This document shows positions 9,023-17,265 of a stretch of 64,000 nucleotides of DNA, piece by piece. A program made the position numbers and the translations under genes. The notes below the pieces were generated by a model that was not told where the DNA came from, did no database searches, and worked only from the letters and a program-made list of their open reading frames with translations. The DNA lies in the NCBI GenBank assembly GCA_963785075.1, contig CAWATW010000003.1, positions 124,001-188,000 of the forward strand, read 5' to 3'. Source of the DNA: JAOUGY01 sp963785075 (GTDB taxonomy: Bacteria; Actinomycetota; Acidimicrobiia; Spongiisociales; ZC4RG35). Within the stretch, counting starts at the first letter, position 1; each line of letters starts with the position of its first letter.

Positions 9023-9310
9023 ATGAGAACGTACGAGCTGATGACGATTCATCGGCCTGCGCTCGAGGAAGACGACGTACGCACCAAGGTCAACGAGGTG
9101 GAGTCGTATCTCGAGGGAGCAGGCGCCACGGTGACATCCACCGATCTGTGGGGCAAACGTCGCTTTGCCTACGAGATCGACCATCTCACCGAGGGTTACT
9201 ACACGGTCGTGAACTTCGAGGCCGAAGCCGAGGCCGTCGATGGGCTGGACAGGATGCTTTCCCTCTCCGACGACGTGCTGCGACACAAGGTCGTCCGTCC
9301 CGGAGCCTGA
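9023..9310 (+). CDS. rpsF: 30S ribosomal protein bS6
   Basis: A 95-residue bS6 with the usual MRTYELMTI N-terminus and the GKRRFAYEIDHLTEGYYTVVNFEA core. It is preceded by a strong site, gaggagg, at 9011-9017. It is the first gene of the widely conserved bacterial order rpsF-ssb-rpsR-rplI, in which bS6 and bS18 bind each other on the small subunit. Confidence 0.97.
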   Translation: MRTYELMTIHRPALEEDDVRTKVNEVESYLEGAGATVTSTDLWGKRRFAYEIDHLTEGYYTVVNFEAEAEAVDGLDRMLSLSDDVLRHKVVRPGA

Positions 9311-9370
9311 AACCCGAATCTCGTCACACCCCGCCGCCAAGGTGGGGGGAGGGCGCGGAAGGAGAGGATC

Positions 9371-9823
9371 ATGTCCAACAATGTCACACTCATCGGGAAC
9401 CTCGTCGAGGATCCTGAGCTGCGGTTCACACCGTCGGGAGTTCCGATGGCACGCCTGCGGTTTGCAGTGAATCGCCGCTGGCGCGATCAGAGCGGCGAAT
9501 GGCAAGAAGACACCAGCTACTTCGGCGGCACGGTCTGGCGCGACCAGGCGGAAACAGTTGCCGAGTCGCTGCAGAAGGGCACCCGGGTCATCGTGACCGG
9601 CCGGCTGGAGCAACGATCGTGGGAGACCGCCGATGGCGACAAGCGGTCGATCGTCGAGGTCGCGATCGACGAGGTCGGGCCGAGCCTGCGATGGGCCACC
9701 GCCACGGTCACACGCACGGCGCGCGGTGGCGGCGGAGGCGACTTCGGTGGTGGCGGCGGTTCCACCCCACCCCCCGGACCGGTGGCCCGCGACGACTACG
9801 GCCCCGACGAAGCCCCGTTCTGA
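9371..9823 (+). CDS. ssb: Single-stranded DNA-binding protein
   Basis: A 150-residue SSB. The N-terminal OB fold is clear (NNVTLIGNLVEDPELRFTPSGVPMARLRFAVNRRW, then GTRVIVTGRLEQRSWE). A glycine-rich linker (GGGGGDFGGGGG) leads to the acidic tip DEAPF, which recruits replication and repair partners. This tip ends in EAPF rather than the common DIPF, still acidic and ending in Phe. It lies between rpsF and rpsR, and the start has an upstream GAAGGAGAGG site. Confidence 0.96.
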   Translation: MSNNVTLIGNLVEDPELRFTPSGVPMARLRFAVNRRWRDQSGEWQEDTSYFGGTVWRDQAETVAESLQKGTRVIVTGRLEQRSWETADGDKRSIVEVAIDEVGPSLRWATATVTRTARGGGGGDFGGGGGSTPPPGPVARDDYGPDEAPF

Positions 9824-9842
9824 TCTCGAGGAGTAACCACGC

Positions 9843-10127
9843 ATGGCACGAGGAAATCAACCCAGCAGCACGAACAAGCGGCGCCGTCGCCGCCCGGAGC
9901 AGACCAGAGGTCGCGTCAAGAAGCGCTTCTGTCAATTCTGCACCGACCGGGTGGACTACATCGACTACAAGGACACCTCCGTCCTCCGCAAGTACATGAG
10001 CGAACGCGCCAAGATTCGCGCTCGCCGCGTGACCGGCAATTGCCCCCGCCATCAGCGGGAGGTGGCCGTGGCGATCAAGAACGCCCGCGAGATGGCGTTG
10101 CTTCCGTATCTGGGAACCGGGCGATGA
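9843..10127 (+). CDS. rpsR: 30S ribosomal protein bS18
   Basis: A 94-residue bS18 with a basic N-terminus and the conserved core DYKDTSVLRKYMSERAKIRARRVTG. It retains the zinc-type cysteines (FCQFC and NCPRHQ), so it is the metal-binding form rather than the cysteine-less paralog some actinobacteria induce under zinc starvation. Its stop overlaps the rplI start (ATGA). Confidence 0.97.
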   Translation: MARGNQPSSTNKRRRRRPEQTRGRVKKRFCQFCTDRVDYIDYKDTSVLRKYMSERAKIRARRVTGNCPRHQREVAVAIKNAREMALLPYLGTGR

Positions 10128-10570
10128 AGCTGATCTTGCTCCATGATGTCAGCGATCTGGGGAAGAAGGGCGATCTGGTCGACGTATCCGACGGCTACGC
10201 ACGCAACTATCTCCTCCCGAAGAAGCGGGCGATGAAGGCGACTGCGGGCGCGTTGGCCCAGGCCGACTCTCTTCGTACGGCCCGCGAAACGGCCGACAAG
10301 GAGGCGCGCGAGTCGGCAGAGCGGGTCGCCACCCAGCTCGCGGGAACCCGGGTGGTGCTTGCCGCCCAGGCCGGCGACGAGGGCAAGCTCTACGGTTCCA
10401 TCGGCACCGCCGACGTGGTCGAAGGCATCAAACGCTTCACCGGTATCGACGTCGAGCGTCGCAACGTGGAGATCCGCACGCCGATCAAGGCCATAGGTCT
10501 CCACGAGGTGTGGCTCAAGCTCCACACCGACGTGGAGTTCCCCGTCACTCTGGACGTGATACCGGCCTGA
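10124..10570 (+). CDS. rplI: 50S ribosomal protein bL9
   Basis: A 148-residue bL9 with the N-terminal rRNA-binding domain (MKLILLHDVSDLGKKGDLVDVSDGYARNYLLPKKRAMKAT), a long charged connecting helix, and a C-terminal domain containing GKLYGSIGTADV. It overlaps rpsR by four bases. Two hairpins (10595-10620 and 10795-10817) lie between it and dnaB. Confidence 0.97.
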   Translation: MKLILLHDVSDLGKKGDLVDVSDGYARNYLLPKKRAMKATAGALAQADSLRTARETADKEARESAERVATQLAGTRVVLAAQAGDEGKLYGSIGTADVVEGIKRFTGIDVERRNVEIRTPIKAIGLHEVWLKLHTDVEFPVTLDVIPA

Positions 10571-10594
10571 ACACCGGTTTGCACAGCGACCTAC

Positions 10595-10620
10595 GCTGCC
10601 CTGGTCTCGACCAGGGCAGC
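10595..10620 (+). terminator. Perfect 11-bp stem-loop after rplI
   Basis: gctgccctggt and accagggcagc pair perfectly around a 4-base loop, 24 bases after the rplI stop. No T-run follows, so termination efficiency is uncertain. Confidence 0.55.
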
Positions 10621-10794
10621 GTTGCGCTCGCCCCCCACAGGATTGCGAGGGAGTCGACGACGCGGCCTCGGCGCCGAATCACACAATCGGCGATGACTCC
10701 AGACCTTCTGCAGGCGCAATGGCCGTGGGCGCGAAATCGGACCGCCTGTTCGATTTCCGCGCTCTGTCATCCGCAGGCTACGTTCGTGACACTT

Positions 10795-10826
10795 CCCCGG
10801 CGGCGACACCTCCGGGGTCCTTTTTT
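10795..10826 (+). terminator. Intrinsic terminator upstream of dnaB
   Basis: A 6-bp GC stem (ccccgg/ccgggg) with an 11-base loop, followed by tcc and a run of six T. It lies 43 bases before the dnaB start. It probably ends the ribosomal transcript, and it could also act as an attenuator for dnaB. Confidence 0.6.
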
Positions 10827-10869
10827 GTCGGTGCCAGGTGGTAGAGAAGTCCTCTAGGAGTGTTGTGAC

Positions 10870-12216
10870 GTGACGTCGATGCAGGATCGCCAAGACGAAC
10901 GCCTCATGGCCCGAGTGCCTCCGCATTCGCGCGAGGCCGAGGAGTCGGTCTTGGGGGCGGTGCTCATGTCCGAGGACGCCGTCAACGAGGTGATGGACAA
11001 GCTGGAGCCGGAGGACTTCTACGTTCCCGCCCACCAGTCGATCTTCCGCGCCATCCGCACTTTGTTCAACAACAACCAAGCCATCGATGCGATCACCGTG
11101 TCCGAGGAGTTGCGCCGCGCCAGTGAACTCGAGCGTATCGGCGGCGTGCCGGCCATCACGCGCCTTCTCGACGTCGTGCCGTCCGCCGCCAACGTCGACT
11201 ATTACGCCGGCATCGTCGATGAGCATTCGCAACGTCGCTCGTTGATCAGGGCCGGTGGTGCGGTCACCGACATGGCGCTCCGTCTCGACGACGAGATCCA
11301 CACCGTGCTCGACCGAGCTGAGCAGACCGTCCTGGCGGTGGCTGCCCGTCGGGTGGGTGACTCGATGCAGGCGATCGGGCCGCTGTTCTTCTCGACGCTC
11401 GAGGAACTCGAGATGCTGGAGCAGCGCGGCTCGGAGGTCACCGGCCTCTCGACCGGATTCCGTGATCTCGACAAGAAGCTCACCGGGTTGCACCCGGCCA
11501 ACCTCGTGATCATCGCGGCCCGGCCGGCTATGGGAAAGAGCGCGCTCACAATGAACGTGGCGACCAACGTTGCGATGCGTGGCATGCCCGTCGCCATCTT
11601 CTCGCTCGAGATGTCGAAGGAGGAGGTTGCTCAGCGCATGCTCTGTTCGGTGGCGCGTATCGACTCCATGAAGGTGCGGACCGGGAACATCGGCGAGGCG
11701 TCGTGGCCGCGACTCACAGACGCTGCCGGGAAGCTGTACAACGCCCCGGTCTACGTGGACGACTCTCCCGTGGTAACCGTCACGGATATCCGCGCCAAAT
11801 GCCGCCGGCTCAAGCGGATCCATGGCCTGGAGCTCGTGGTCGTCGACTACATGCAGCTCATGCAGGGATCGTCGAGGGAGAGCCGACAGCAGGAGATCGC
11901 CGAGATCTCCCGGGCTTTGAAGAATCTCGCCAGAGAGCTCGAATTGCCGATCATTGCCGTCAGCCAGCTCAACAGAAACCTGGAACAGCGCGAAGACAAG
12001 CGCCCCCGACTCGGCGACCTCCGCGAGTCGGGATCGCTCGAGCAGGACGCCGACATCGTCATGTTCATCTATCGCGACGAGTACTACAACGAGCAGTCCG
12101 ATCGCAGAGGTGTCGCAGAGGTGATCGTGGCCAAGCATCGAGCGGGATCCACCGGAACCGTCGAGATGACCTTCATGCCCGAGTACACCCGCTTCTCCGA
12201 CCTCGGCCGCGACTAG
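10870..12216 (+). CDS. dnaB: Replicative DNA helicase DnaB
   Basis: The hexameric 5'-3' helicase of the replication fork. The 448-residue protein has an N-terminal primase-interacting domain (PPHSREAEESVLGAVLMSEDA), a linker, and a RecA-like ATPase with Walker A RPAMGKSA (residues 218-225). The other RecA-like motifs are present too: SLEMSKEE, the Walker B VVVDYMQLM, VSQLNRNLEQR and RESGSLEQDADIV. There is no intein, unlike many mycobacterial dnaB genes. The start is GTG at 10870, preceded by aggag. Confidence 0.96.
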   Translation: MTSMQDRQDERLMARVPPHSREAEESVLGAVLMSEDAVNEVMDKLEPEDFYVPAHQSIFRAIRTLFNNNQAIDAITVSEELRRASELERIGGVPAITRLLDVVPSAANVDYYAGIVDEHSQRRSLIRAGGAVTDMALRLDDEIHTVLDRAEQTVLAVAARRVGDSMQAIGPLFFSTLEELEMLEQRGSEVTGLSTGFRDLDKKLTGLHPANLVIIAARPAMGKSALTMNVATNVAMRGMPVAIFSLEMSKEEVAQRMLCSVARIDSMKVRTGNIGEASWPRLTDAAGKLYNAPVYVDDSPVVTVTDIRAKCRRLKRIHGLELVVVDYMQLMQGSSRESRQQEIAEISRALKNLARELELPIIAVSQLNRNLEQREDKRPRLGDLRESGSLEQDADIVMFIYRDEYYNEQSDRRGVAEVIVAKHRAGSTGTVEMTFMPEYTRFSDLGRD

Positions 12217-12303
12217 CCCGTCCTGCCGTAACCCCGAATCTCGGTGTCGAGCTCCGCGACCGCCAACGCCGTGTCTGCTCGTTGAGGGCTTCAACATGCT
12301 CGT

Positions 12304-12345
12304 GTCGGCTGTCGGCTGTCGGCTGTCGGCTGTCGGCTGTCGGCT
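12304..12345. repeat. Heptanucleotide tandem repeat, GTCGGCT x6
   Basis: Six perfect copies of gtcggct plus a partial unit, between dnaB and the WXG100-like pair. The 7-base period matches the repeats at 3577 and 46321, although the unit sequence differs. Confidence 0.85.
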
Positions 12346-12414
12346 ATCGGCACGCGCCTCCCCGTCGACCCCCCTACTCCGCGGCGAACTTGTTTACAAG
12401 CATTTGCGATATTA

Positions 12415-12436
12415 TGACGATAGTTTACAATCGTCA
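12415..12436. promoter_or_regulatory. Operator-like inverted repeat upstream of the WXG100-like pair
   Basis: Perfect 7-base arms TGACGAT and ATCGTCA flank an 8-base AT-rich spacer. The word gtttacaa occurs in this spacer region (12423-12430) and again 31 bases upstream (12392-12399), about three helical turns away. This AT-rich patch is unusual for the GC-rich surroundings and is a plausible promoter and repressor site for the gene starting at 12478. Confidence 0.5.
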
Positions 12437-12477
12437 ACGCTTGGTGATGGACCAAGGGGAGAGTTGGAGGTGTGGAT

Positions 12478-12753
12478 ATGGGGCCGATCTCGGTAGACCC
12501 GGCGGAGTTGGCGGCGGCCGGAGCGTCGTTGCGGTCGGTCGCAGCGTCCTTCGATGGTTCCGGCCATGTGTCGATCGGTCACGTTGGTGGTCCCGTCGCA
12601 GTCGCCGCCGAGCTGCCCGACTTCGCGGGACGCTGGACGCGCTGGATCTCTGAACTCGAGACGGTGATCGCCGATCTCGGAGCTGGCCTCGGTGCCGCGT
12701 CCGCCTACTACGAGCAGCGCGAGCGCGACATGGCGAACTGGGCACGGCCATGA
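12478..12753 (+). CDS. Small helical WXG100-like protein
   Basis: A 91-residue protein predicted to be mostly helical: PAELAAAGASLRSVAASF, then FAGRWTRWISELETVIADLGAGLGAASAYYEQRERDMANW. Its size, the central W-x-x-W turn and the N-terminal layout resemble WXG100/ESX substrates of type VII secretion, but it lacks an exact WxG motif. The ATG at 12478 lies seven bases after ggagg; a GTG at 12472 is too close to that site. Its stop overlaps the next start (ATGA), so the two proteins are made together and may form a complex. Confidence 0.65.
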   Translation: MGPISVDPAELAAAGASLRSVAASFDGSGHVSIGHVGGPVAVAAELPDFAGRWTRWISELETVIADLGAGLGAASAYYEQRERDMANWARP

Positions 12754-15047
12754 GCGTCGTTCCCGCCAACGTGGCGTCCTTCGCCATACCCTGGCCGCAC
12801 GGGGACGTGTTCGGTCTTCTGGCCACCGAGGGTGCGGCTTCCCGCGTGGCCGCATTCCTGTCCGCCCGTGCCACCGAGACGCGCAGCGTCAACGCCTCCG
12901 TGGCGGGCTGGCGTGGGGTGGCCCGCGAGACATTCCGCAACAAGAGCCTCCTCGTTGCCCGGATCACGACTGCGATGGCCTCGGCCTTGGGCGAGGCGGC
13001 CTCCGACGTTTCTTCTCTGGCCACCGATCTGTCCGGCGCCCAACGCCGCGTGACGGTGCTGGCCGATGAGGTCGCCGAGCGCTATCAGGCGATGCAGCGG
13101 GCGCAATCGGTGGCCCGCCAGGATGCGGCCGAAGCCAACTCGCTCTACTGGCTCTCGGTCGAAGGTGACGACGACAGTCACGACGCGGCATACAGTCGTG
13201 CACGATCAGAGGCGCGGGCCTCGGCGTCCGCTGCGTCTGCCGCCGAGTCGCTGTATCTCGCAGAGCTCGACGCCGCGCGAAGGCAAGCGCAGGTCGAGGT
13301 CGATCGCATTGGAGACCTCGATCGCCGCACCGCGGCAATACTCGGACAAGCGAACATCGTGCTCCCGGGCGCGGTCCGCCGCTACTCCTGGCAGACGATC
13401 AGCGGGCCGGGTGCGGCCTTCACCACTCTCGGCAGATCGGGCAAGGACGATGCGGTGCGCCTCCGAGAGCTACTCGAGGATGACTCACTCACGGAGGCCG
13501 AATACCGGGAACTCGTCGACCTGTTGGAGGCGGCGGCGCTGGCGTCTTCGATGGATTCGGGCTACAGCGATGACATGTACTCGACGCTCGGAGCGGAGGA
13601 TGTCGCACACATCATCGAGCAGTTTGCGGTGCTGGCCGACATCCAGAACCGCTTCGTGTATGGGGATGCCGCCCAAGGGGATGATCTGTTCGCCTCGCTC
13701 ACCGTTCCGTTCGGTCACGCGCTGGCGCCAGCCCTCGACGACAGCGACATCGACGACCTGATCTATGAGCATCCATACGTCGTGCCGCTCCTGCTGGCCT
13801 CAGGGGCCCTGGATTCAGCACTGACGGCCCATGCGGCGGCGGGGCTCCTCGTCATCGCCGACGGGCTGAGGGACCACTTCCCCATGTTCAACTTCTCGGT
13901 CCTCCTCGGGCCGCTGTTCGACTGGAACTCCGTGTACAGCGATGTCGCTGTGGCCGCGCTCGTGAAAGACCCTGCTGCGGCCGTGATCGCCATCGGACTC
14001 GAACGCGATGGGACGAGGGTGGACGACATGCTTCTGTCCAGCATGTTCGACCTGGAGTACGGGGCGTATACGGTGGCCGACGTGTACACCGTGGCAGTGA
14101 TCCACCAGATGGCCGGCGGAGACGAGATCGCCGCCGCGACCAACATGGAGCGACTGCTCCACGAGATCCTGCCCGGCGGCAACGACGCCCCCGACGCATT
14201 GTTGGTCGAGCTGTCGGCGACATTGCTCGCCTTGTTCTGGATCGGCGACCTCCACGCAAGTGCCCGCATCGATCTCACCGGTGAGAGCTACGGAGATCAG
14301 GATGGCGTGATCACCCGGGCAGACGCGGATGGTCTCTGGCTGTCGACCACCCAGCTCGAGGAGCTGTTCCAGCTGATCGTCCCCAACGAGGAAGCGAGAC
14401 AGGTCTTTCTGTTGGGCGTGGCCGACCATCAGGCAGCGGCGATTGAGGCCGGCATCGCGTCGGGTGACTCCGACTGGGTCTTCGAGATGGGGTCATTCGA
14501 TCAGTTGTGGATCAACGGTCAAGATCGTGCGGCCTTCGCCGATCAGGCCGCCCAGCAGAAGGCGCTCGACGACGCACAGACGGTGTTCGACATCGTCATG
14601 GGCCTGGTACCAGGTCCCGGTTTCGGCTCGACGTACGTCGCCAAGATCGCAGCCGGCGCCTTCGGCGAAGCGCGTGGCCTGCTCGAAGGCGAGGTGAAGT
14701 CGACGTTCGGGTCGGTGCCGTCGGACGTCCAGGTTGCGCTCGGCAATCGGGACTTCGCTCAGGAGTTGAGGCTTCAAGCGAGCTATGCAGTGGTCCAGGG
14801 CCTCATCGACGCCGGCGTGGTTGAGATGCCACCGGGTCATCTCGTCACCGCTGCCTACGACACGACCTACGGAACGCCTGTCCCGATGGGCCGAAAGCTG
14901 ATTTCCATCGGCGTTCTTCGGGGGCACCCACAGCTGATGCTGGAGCTCGACTCGTGGATCAACCAACAACGGGTCGATGTGCCGCAACTCGACCAGACCC
15001 TGCAATGGCTGGCCGAGGTGTGGAGCCTCGAAGATCTCGACCTCTGA
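12750..15047 (+). CDS. Large WXG100-like protein, putative type VII secretion substrate
   Basis: A 765-residue protein of unknown function. The first ~200 residues are an Ala/Ser/Glu-rich helical region with a W-x-G turn (VAGWRGVARETFRNKS) and coiled-coil character (SARATETRSVNASV, ALGEAASDVSSLATDLSGAQRRV), as in N-terminal domains of long type VII effectors. The middle is Ala/Leu-rich. A calcium-loop-like stretch (DQDGVITRADADGL) sits near residue 518. The C-terminal part contains DAQTVFDIVMGLVPGPGFGSTYVAKIAAGAFGEARGLLEG, reminiscent of actinobacterial DUF6571-type proteins. No known toxin motif is visible, and no ESX ATPase gene lies in the window. Confidence 0.6.
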   Translation: MSVVPANVASFAIPWPHGDVFGLLATEGAASRVAAFLSARATETRSVNASVAGWRGVARETFRNKSLLVARITTAMASALGEAASDVSSLATDLSGAQRRVTVLADEVAERYQAMQRAQSVARQDAAEANSLYWLSVEGDDDSHDAAYSRARSEARASASAASAAESLYLAELDAARRQAQVEVDRIGDLDRRTAAILGQANIVLPGAVRRYSWQTISGPGAAFTTLGRSGKDDAVRLRELLEDDSLTEAEYRELVDLLEAAALASSMDSGYSDDMYSTLGAEDVAHIIEQFAVLADIQNRFVYGDAAQGDDLFASLTVPFGHALAPALDDSDIDDLIYEHPYVVPLLLASGALDSALTAHAAAGLLVIADGLRDHFPMFNFSVLLGPLFDWNSVYSDVAVAALVKDPAAAVIAIGLERDGTRVDDMLLSSMFDLEYGAYTVADVYTVAVIHQMAGGDEIAAATNMERLLHEILPGGNDAPDALLVELSATLLALFWIGDLHASARIDLTGESYGDQDGVITRADADGLWLSTTQLEELFQLIVPNEEARQVFLLGVADHQAAAIEAGIASGDSDWVFEMGSFDQLWINGQDRAAFADQAAQQKALDDAQTVFDIVMGLVPGPGFGSTYVAKIAAGAFGEARGLLEGEVKSTFGSVPSDVQVALGNRDFAQELRLQASYAVVQGLIDAGVVEMPPGHLVTAAYDTTYGTPVPMGRKLISIGVLRGHPQLMLELDSWINQQRVDVPQLDQTLQWLAEVWSLEDLDL

Positions 15048-15051
15048 ACGC

Positions 15052-15079
15052 GAATGAGCGGCCCGAGGGCCGCTCATTC
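15052..15079 (+). terminator. Perfect 12-bp stem-loop after the WXG100-like pair
   Basis: gaatgagcggcc and ggccgctcattc flank a cgag loop just after the stop at 15047. A short T-containing tail follows. Confidence 0.7.
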
Positions 15080-15222
15080 TGTGATCCGCCTACCTGCGGG
15101 GAGAGAGAGATTCGGAGGAAAGGGGGGACTCCGAGGAGAGGGTTCGGTAGGGGGTCACCTTTTGTTGTCATGGGTCTTGTCGGCGCGTTGCACCGCTTCC
15201 TTGAGCACTTTTTCGAGATTTC

Positions 15223-15789
15223 TCAGCGGGAGAAATCGACGTGCGAGCGACTCGGCGTTGGACCGCGTTGGCCTTGGTACTTCGAGCCTGCCTCACTCGA
15301 CCCGTATGGATGATCGGCGGCGGTGGTCATCTGATAGAAGCTGATCTGCCCGATCTTCATCCCCGGGTAGATGGCGATCGGGAGATTTGCGACGTTCGAG
15401 AGTTCGAGGGTCAGGTAGCCGTCGAATCCGGGGTCCACGAATCCGGCCGTGGAGTGGATCAACAGACCGAGACGGCCCAGACTCGACTTGCCTTCGAGCC
15501 TGGCTACGACGTCCGTCCCCAGTCGGACCCGTTCGAACGTGGCTCCCAGCACGAACTCCCCGGGATGGAGGATGAACGAGTCGCCATCGTCGACGACCAC
15601 TTGTTTGGTCAGATCTTCCTGAGTCTCACGAGGGTCGATGTGTGGATACTTGTGATTCTCGAACACCCGGAACGATGCATCGACCCGTAGGTCGACGCTC
15701 GAGGGCTGGATGAACGATCGCTCGAGCGGATCGATCTCGATACGCCCGTCGGCCAGTGCTTCCTTGATGGTTCGGTCTGAGAAGATCAC
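15223..15789 (-). CDS. dcd: dCTP deaminase, probably bifunctional (dCTP to dUMP)
   Basis: A 188-residue trimeric pyrophosphatase-fold enzyme. Motifs: QPSSVDLRVDASFRVF, EGKSSLGRLGLLIHSTAGFVDPGFDGYLTLELSN, PGMKIGQISF and a C-terminal GSKYQGQRGPTPSRS that closes over the nucleotide. The TAGFVDPGF segment and tail look very like the Mycobacterium tuberculosis enzyme, which deaminates and also removes pyrophosphate to give dUMP directly. I infer the bifunctional activity from that resemblance. The ATG is at 15789. Confidence 0.93.
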   Translation of the reverse strand: MIFSDRTIKEALADGRIEIDPLERSFIQPSSVDLRVDASFRVFENHKYPHIDPRETQEDLTKQVVVDDGDSFILHPGEFVLGATFERVRLGTDVVARLEGKSSLGRLGLLIHSTAGFVDPGFDGYLTLELSNVANLPIAIYPGMKIGQISFYQMTTAADHPYGSSEAGSKYQGQRGPTPSRSHVDFSR

Positions 15790-15972
15790 GGTCGGAATGG
15801 TAGGACGAGCCGAACCCCTCCGTATCCGGACCCGCCACCCGGATCGGCCTGAGGACGATGCGGGTACGGTGCGACCGCGAAGCCAACCGGGCCGTCGAGC
15901 CGGGGAGTCGACGGAGGTGAATGTACCGGGTACTGAGTGGCGGGTACGGTCCGAGCGAAGCTCGCCCTAGAG

Positions 15973-16043
15973 AGCGGGTGAAGGGAATCGAACCCTCGTT
16001 CCGAGCATGGGAAGCTCGTGTTCTACCATTGAACTACACCCGC
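15973..16043 (-). tRNA. tRNA-Gly (anticodon CCC)
   Basis: Read on the minus strand. The acceptor stem GCGGGTG pairs with CACCCGC. The D-arm has GTTC...GAAC. The anticodon stem is CGAGC/GCTCG with loop TTCCCAT, giving anticodon CCC. The T-arm is GAGGG TTCGATT CCCTT. The discriminator base is T and no CCA is encoded. All stems pair, with one G-U in the T stem. Confidence 0.95.
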
Positions 16044-16160
16044 GTGCGGCCCCAGAATACCCGCAGGTCGGTCGTGGTGACCAGCCGGGTCCACCTGTTC
16101 CGCGGGAGATTCACTTGGTGCGGCGCTCGAAGCGGAGTTCGATCGCCCGACCATGCGCAG

Positions 16161-16193
16161 ATAGAAGGGCCCGCCATCGGCGGGCCCTTCTAT
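16161..16193 (-). terminator. Perfect 15-bp stem-loop after bS22
   Basis: atagaagggcccgcc and its exact complement flank an atc loop, directly abutting the TAG stop of the bS22 gene. No T-run follows on the minus strand. Confidence 0.7.
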
Positions 16194-16283
16194 CTACTTG
16201 CGCTTGTGCCGGTTGGCTTTGAGGCGCTTCCGGTACTTGTGCTTCGACATCTTCTTGCGGCGCTTCTTGATCAGCGAGCCCAT
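16194..16283 (-). CDS. Small ribosomal protein bS22 (AURKAIP1/COX24-type), 29 aa
   Basis: A tiny, extremely basic protein: MGSLIKKRRKKMSKHKYRKR followed by LKANRHKRK. It matches the pattern of the actinobacterial bS22 (mycobacterial form MGSVIKKRRKRMSKKKHRK...), which sits at the decoding-site face of the 30S subunit. Family identity is from memory of that sequence. It is too short for ordinary gene finders. A gaggtag site precedes the ATG, and a perfect hairpin follows the stop. Confidence 0.9.
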   Translation of the reverse strand: MGSLIKKRRKKMSKHKYRKRLKANRHKRK

Positions 16284-16346
16284 ACATCTACCTCGTAAAC
16301 ATCGATGTGGCGGTTGGCGAAAGGATGGCCGCGATGGATGCGACGG

Positions 16347-17201
16347 TCAAACCGCACCGTGCGTGGCCAGATCCAACTGGAGCACGACGCCGTCGCCGCC
16401 GATGCGGTCCGTCAGTGCGTGCATCACCGCTCCGATGGATTCCGCCGGGGCGATGGCAAGAACCGAAGGACCGGCTCCAGACCAACACGCATGATAGGCG
16501 CCTCCGGACAGTGCGGTGTCGATCAGCCCGCACGTGTCGGGTCGCACGGCTGAACGCGGGGCCTCGTGGAGCTCGTCGCCGCCCGCCGAACGCAGTACCT
16601 GACCGTCGGCGGTCAGCAGCCCGGCGACCAGCGCCGCGGTCCTGGCAACGCTTCGGACGACCACGGTTGTGGGGTATGCAGTCGGGAGTACTCGTCGAGC
16701 TTCGCTGGTGGCATATGGCTCGGACGGCACTGCGACGGCCAAGTGCAACAGCGGATTCCACGGAAGGCGATGCACGGTTCGACCGGTGGTGAGGACGAGC
16801 CCGCCGTAGACGGCGGCAGCAGCGTTGTCGGGGTGCCCCTCCAACTCGGCCGCCAGCTCGAACAGTCGTTCCTCCGAGTGGTGCTCACCCACCGCCCGCC
16901 ACGCCGCCAGTGCGCCGGCCGCGAACGCGGCGGAGGACGAACCGAGCCCACGGCCGAGGGGGATGTGGTTGTCGACGGTCAAGGCCAACGGACGATCGGC
17001 GCCCACGGCGTATCGAGCAGCCATCAATACGGCATCGTCGGCGTCGGGCCCCGGAGCCGCTGGGCCGACGTGTTCGACCTGCCACTCACTCGATGGTTCG
17101 GCCCACACCTCGCACCGGAGCTCCAACGCCACCGCCATGGCGTCGAACGCGGGACCGAGGTTGGCGGACGATGCCGGTGCGGACGCGCCGGCCGCAGTCA
17201 T
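16347..17201 (-). CDS. thrB: Homoserine kinase (GHMP kinase)
   Basis: Phosphorylates homoserine in threonine synthesis. About 284 residues with the GHMP motifs: ASSANLGPAFDAMAVALEL near the N-terminus, the ATP loop PLGRGLGSSSAAFAAGALA, GHPDNAAAAVYGGLVL, and the C-terminal SGAGPSVLAIA. I chose ATG 17201, which starts MTAAGASAPASSANLG like other ThrB proteins; the frame is open to an ATG at 17309 that would overlap phzF. No thrA or thrC is nearby. Confidence 0.85.
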   Translation of the reverse strand: MTAAGASAPASSANLGPAFDAMAVALELRCEVWAEPSSEWQVEHVGPAAPGPDADDAVLMAARYAVGADRPLALTVDNHIPLGRGLGSSSAAFAAGALAAWRAVGEHHSEERLFELAAELEGHPDNAAAAVYGGLVLTTGRTVHRLPWNPLLHLAVAVPSEPYATSEARRVLPTAYPTTVVVRSVARTAALVAGLLTADGQVLRSAGGDELHEAPRSAVRPDTCGLIDTALSGGAYHACWSGAGPSVLAIAPAESIGAVMHALTDRIGGDGVVLQLDLATHGAV

Positions 17202-17265
17202 CGGCACACGGAAGATCGACACATGGGGCAGGAGTCTACGTGCGGCCGCGGTCGCCTTCGCCAGG

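Noticed and set aside
7964..9844. 626-residue minus-strand open frame
   Set aside because: Antisense to surE, rpsF and ssb; no homology seen. High GC produces such long false frames.
10591..12297. 568-residue minus-strand open frame
   Set aside because: Fully antisense to dnaB, without gene-like features.
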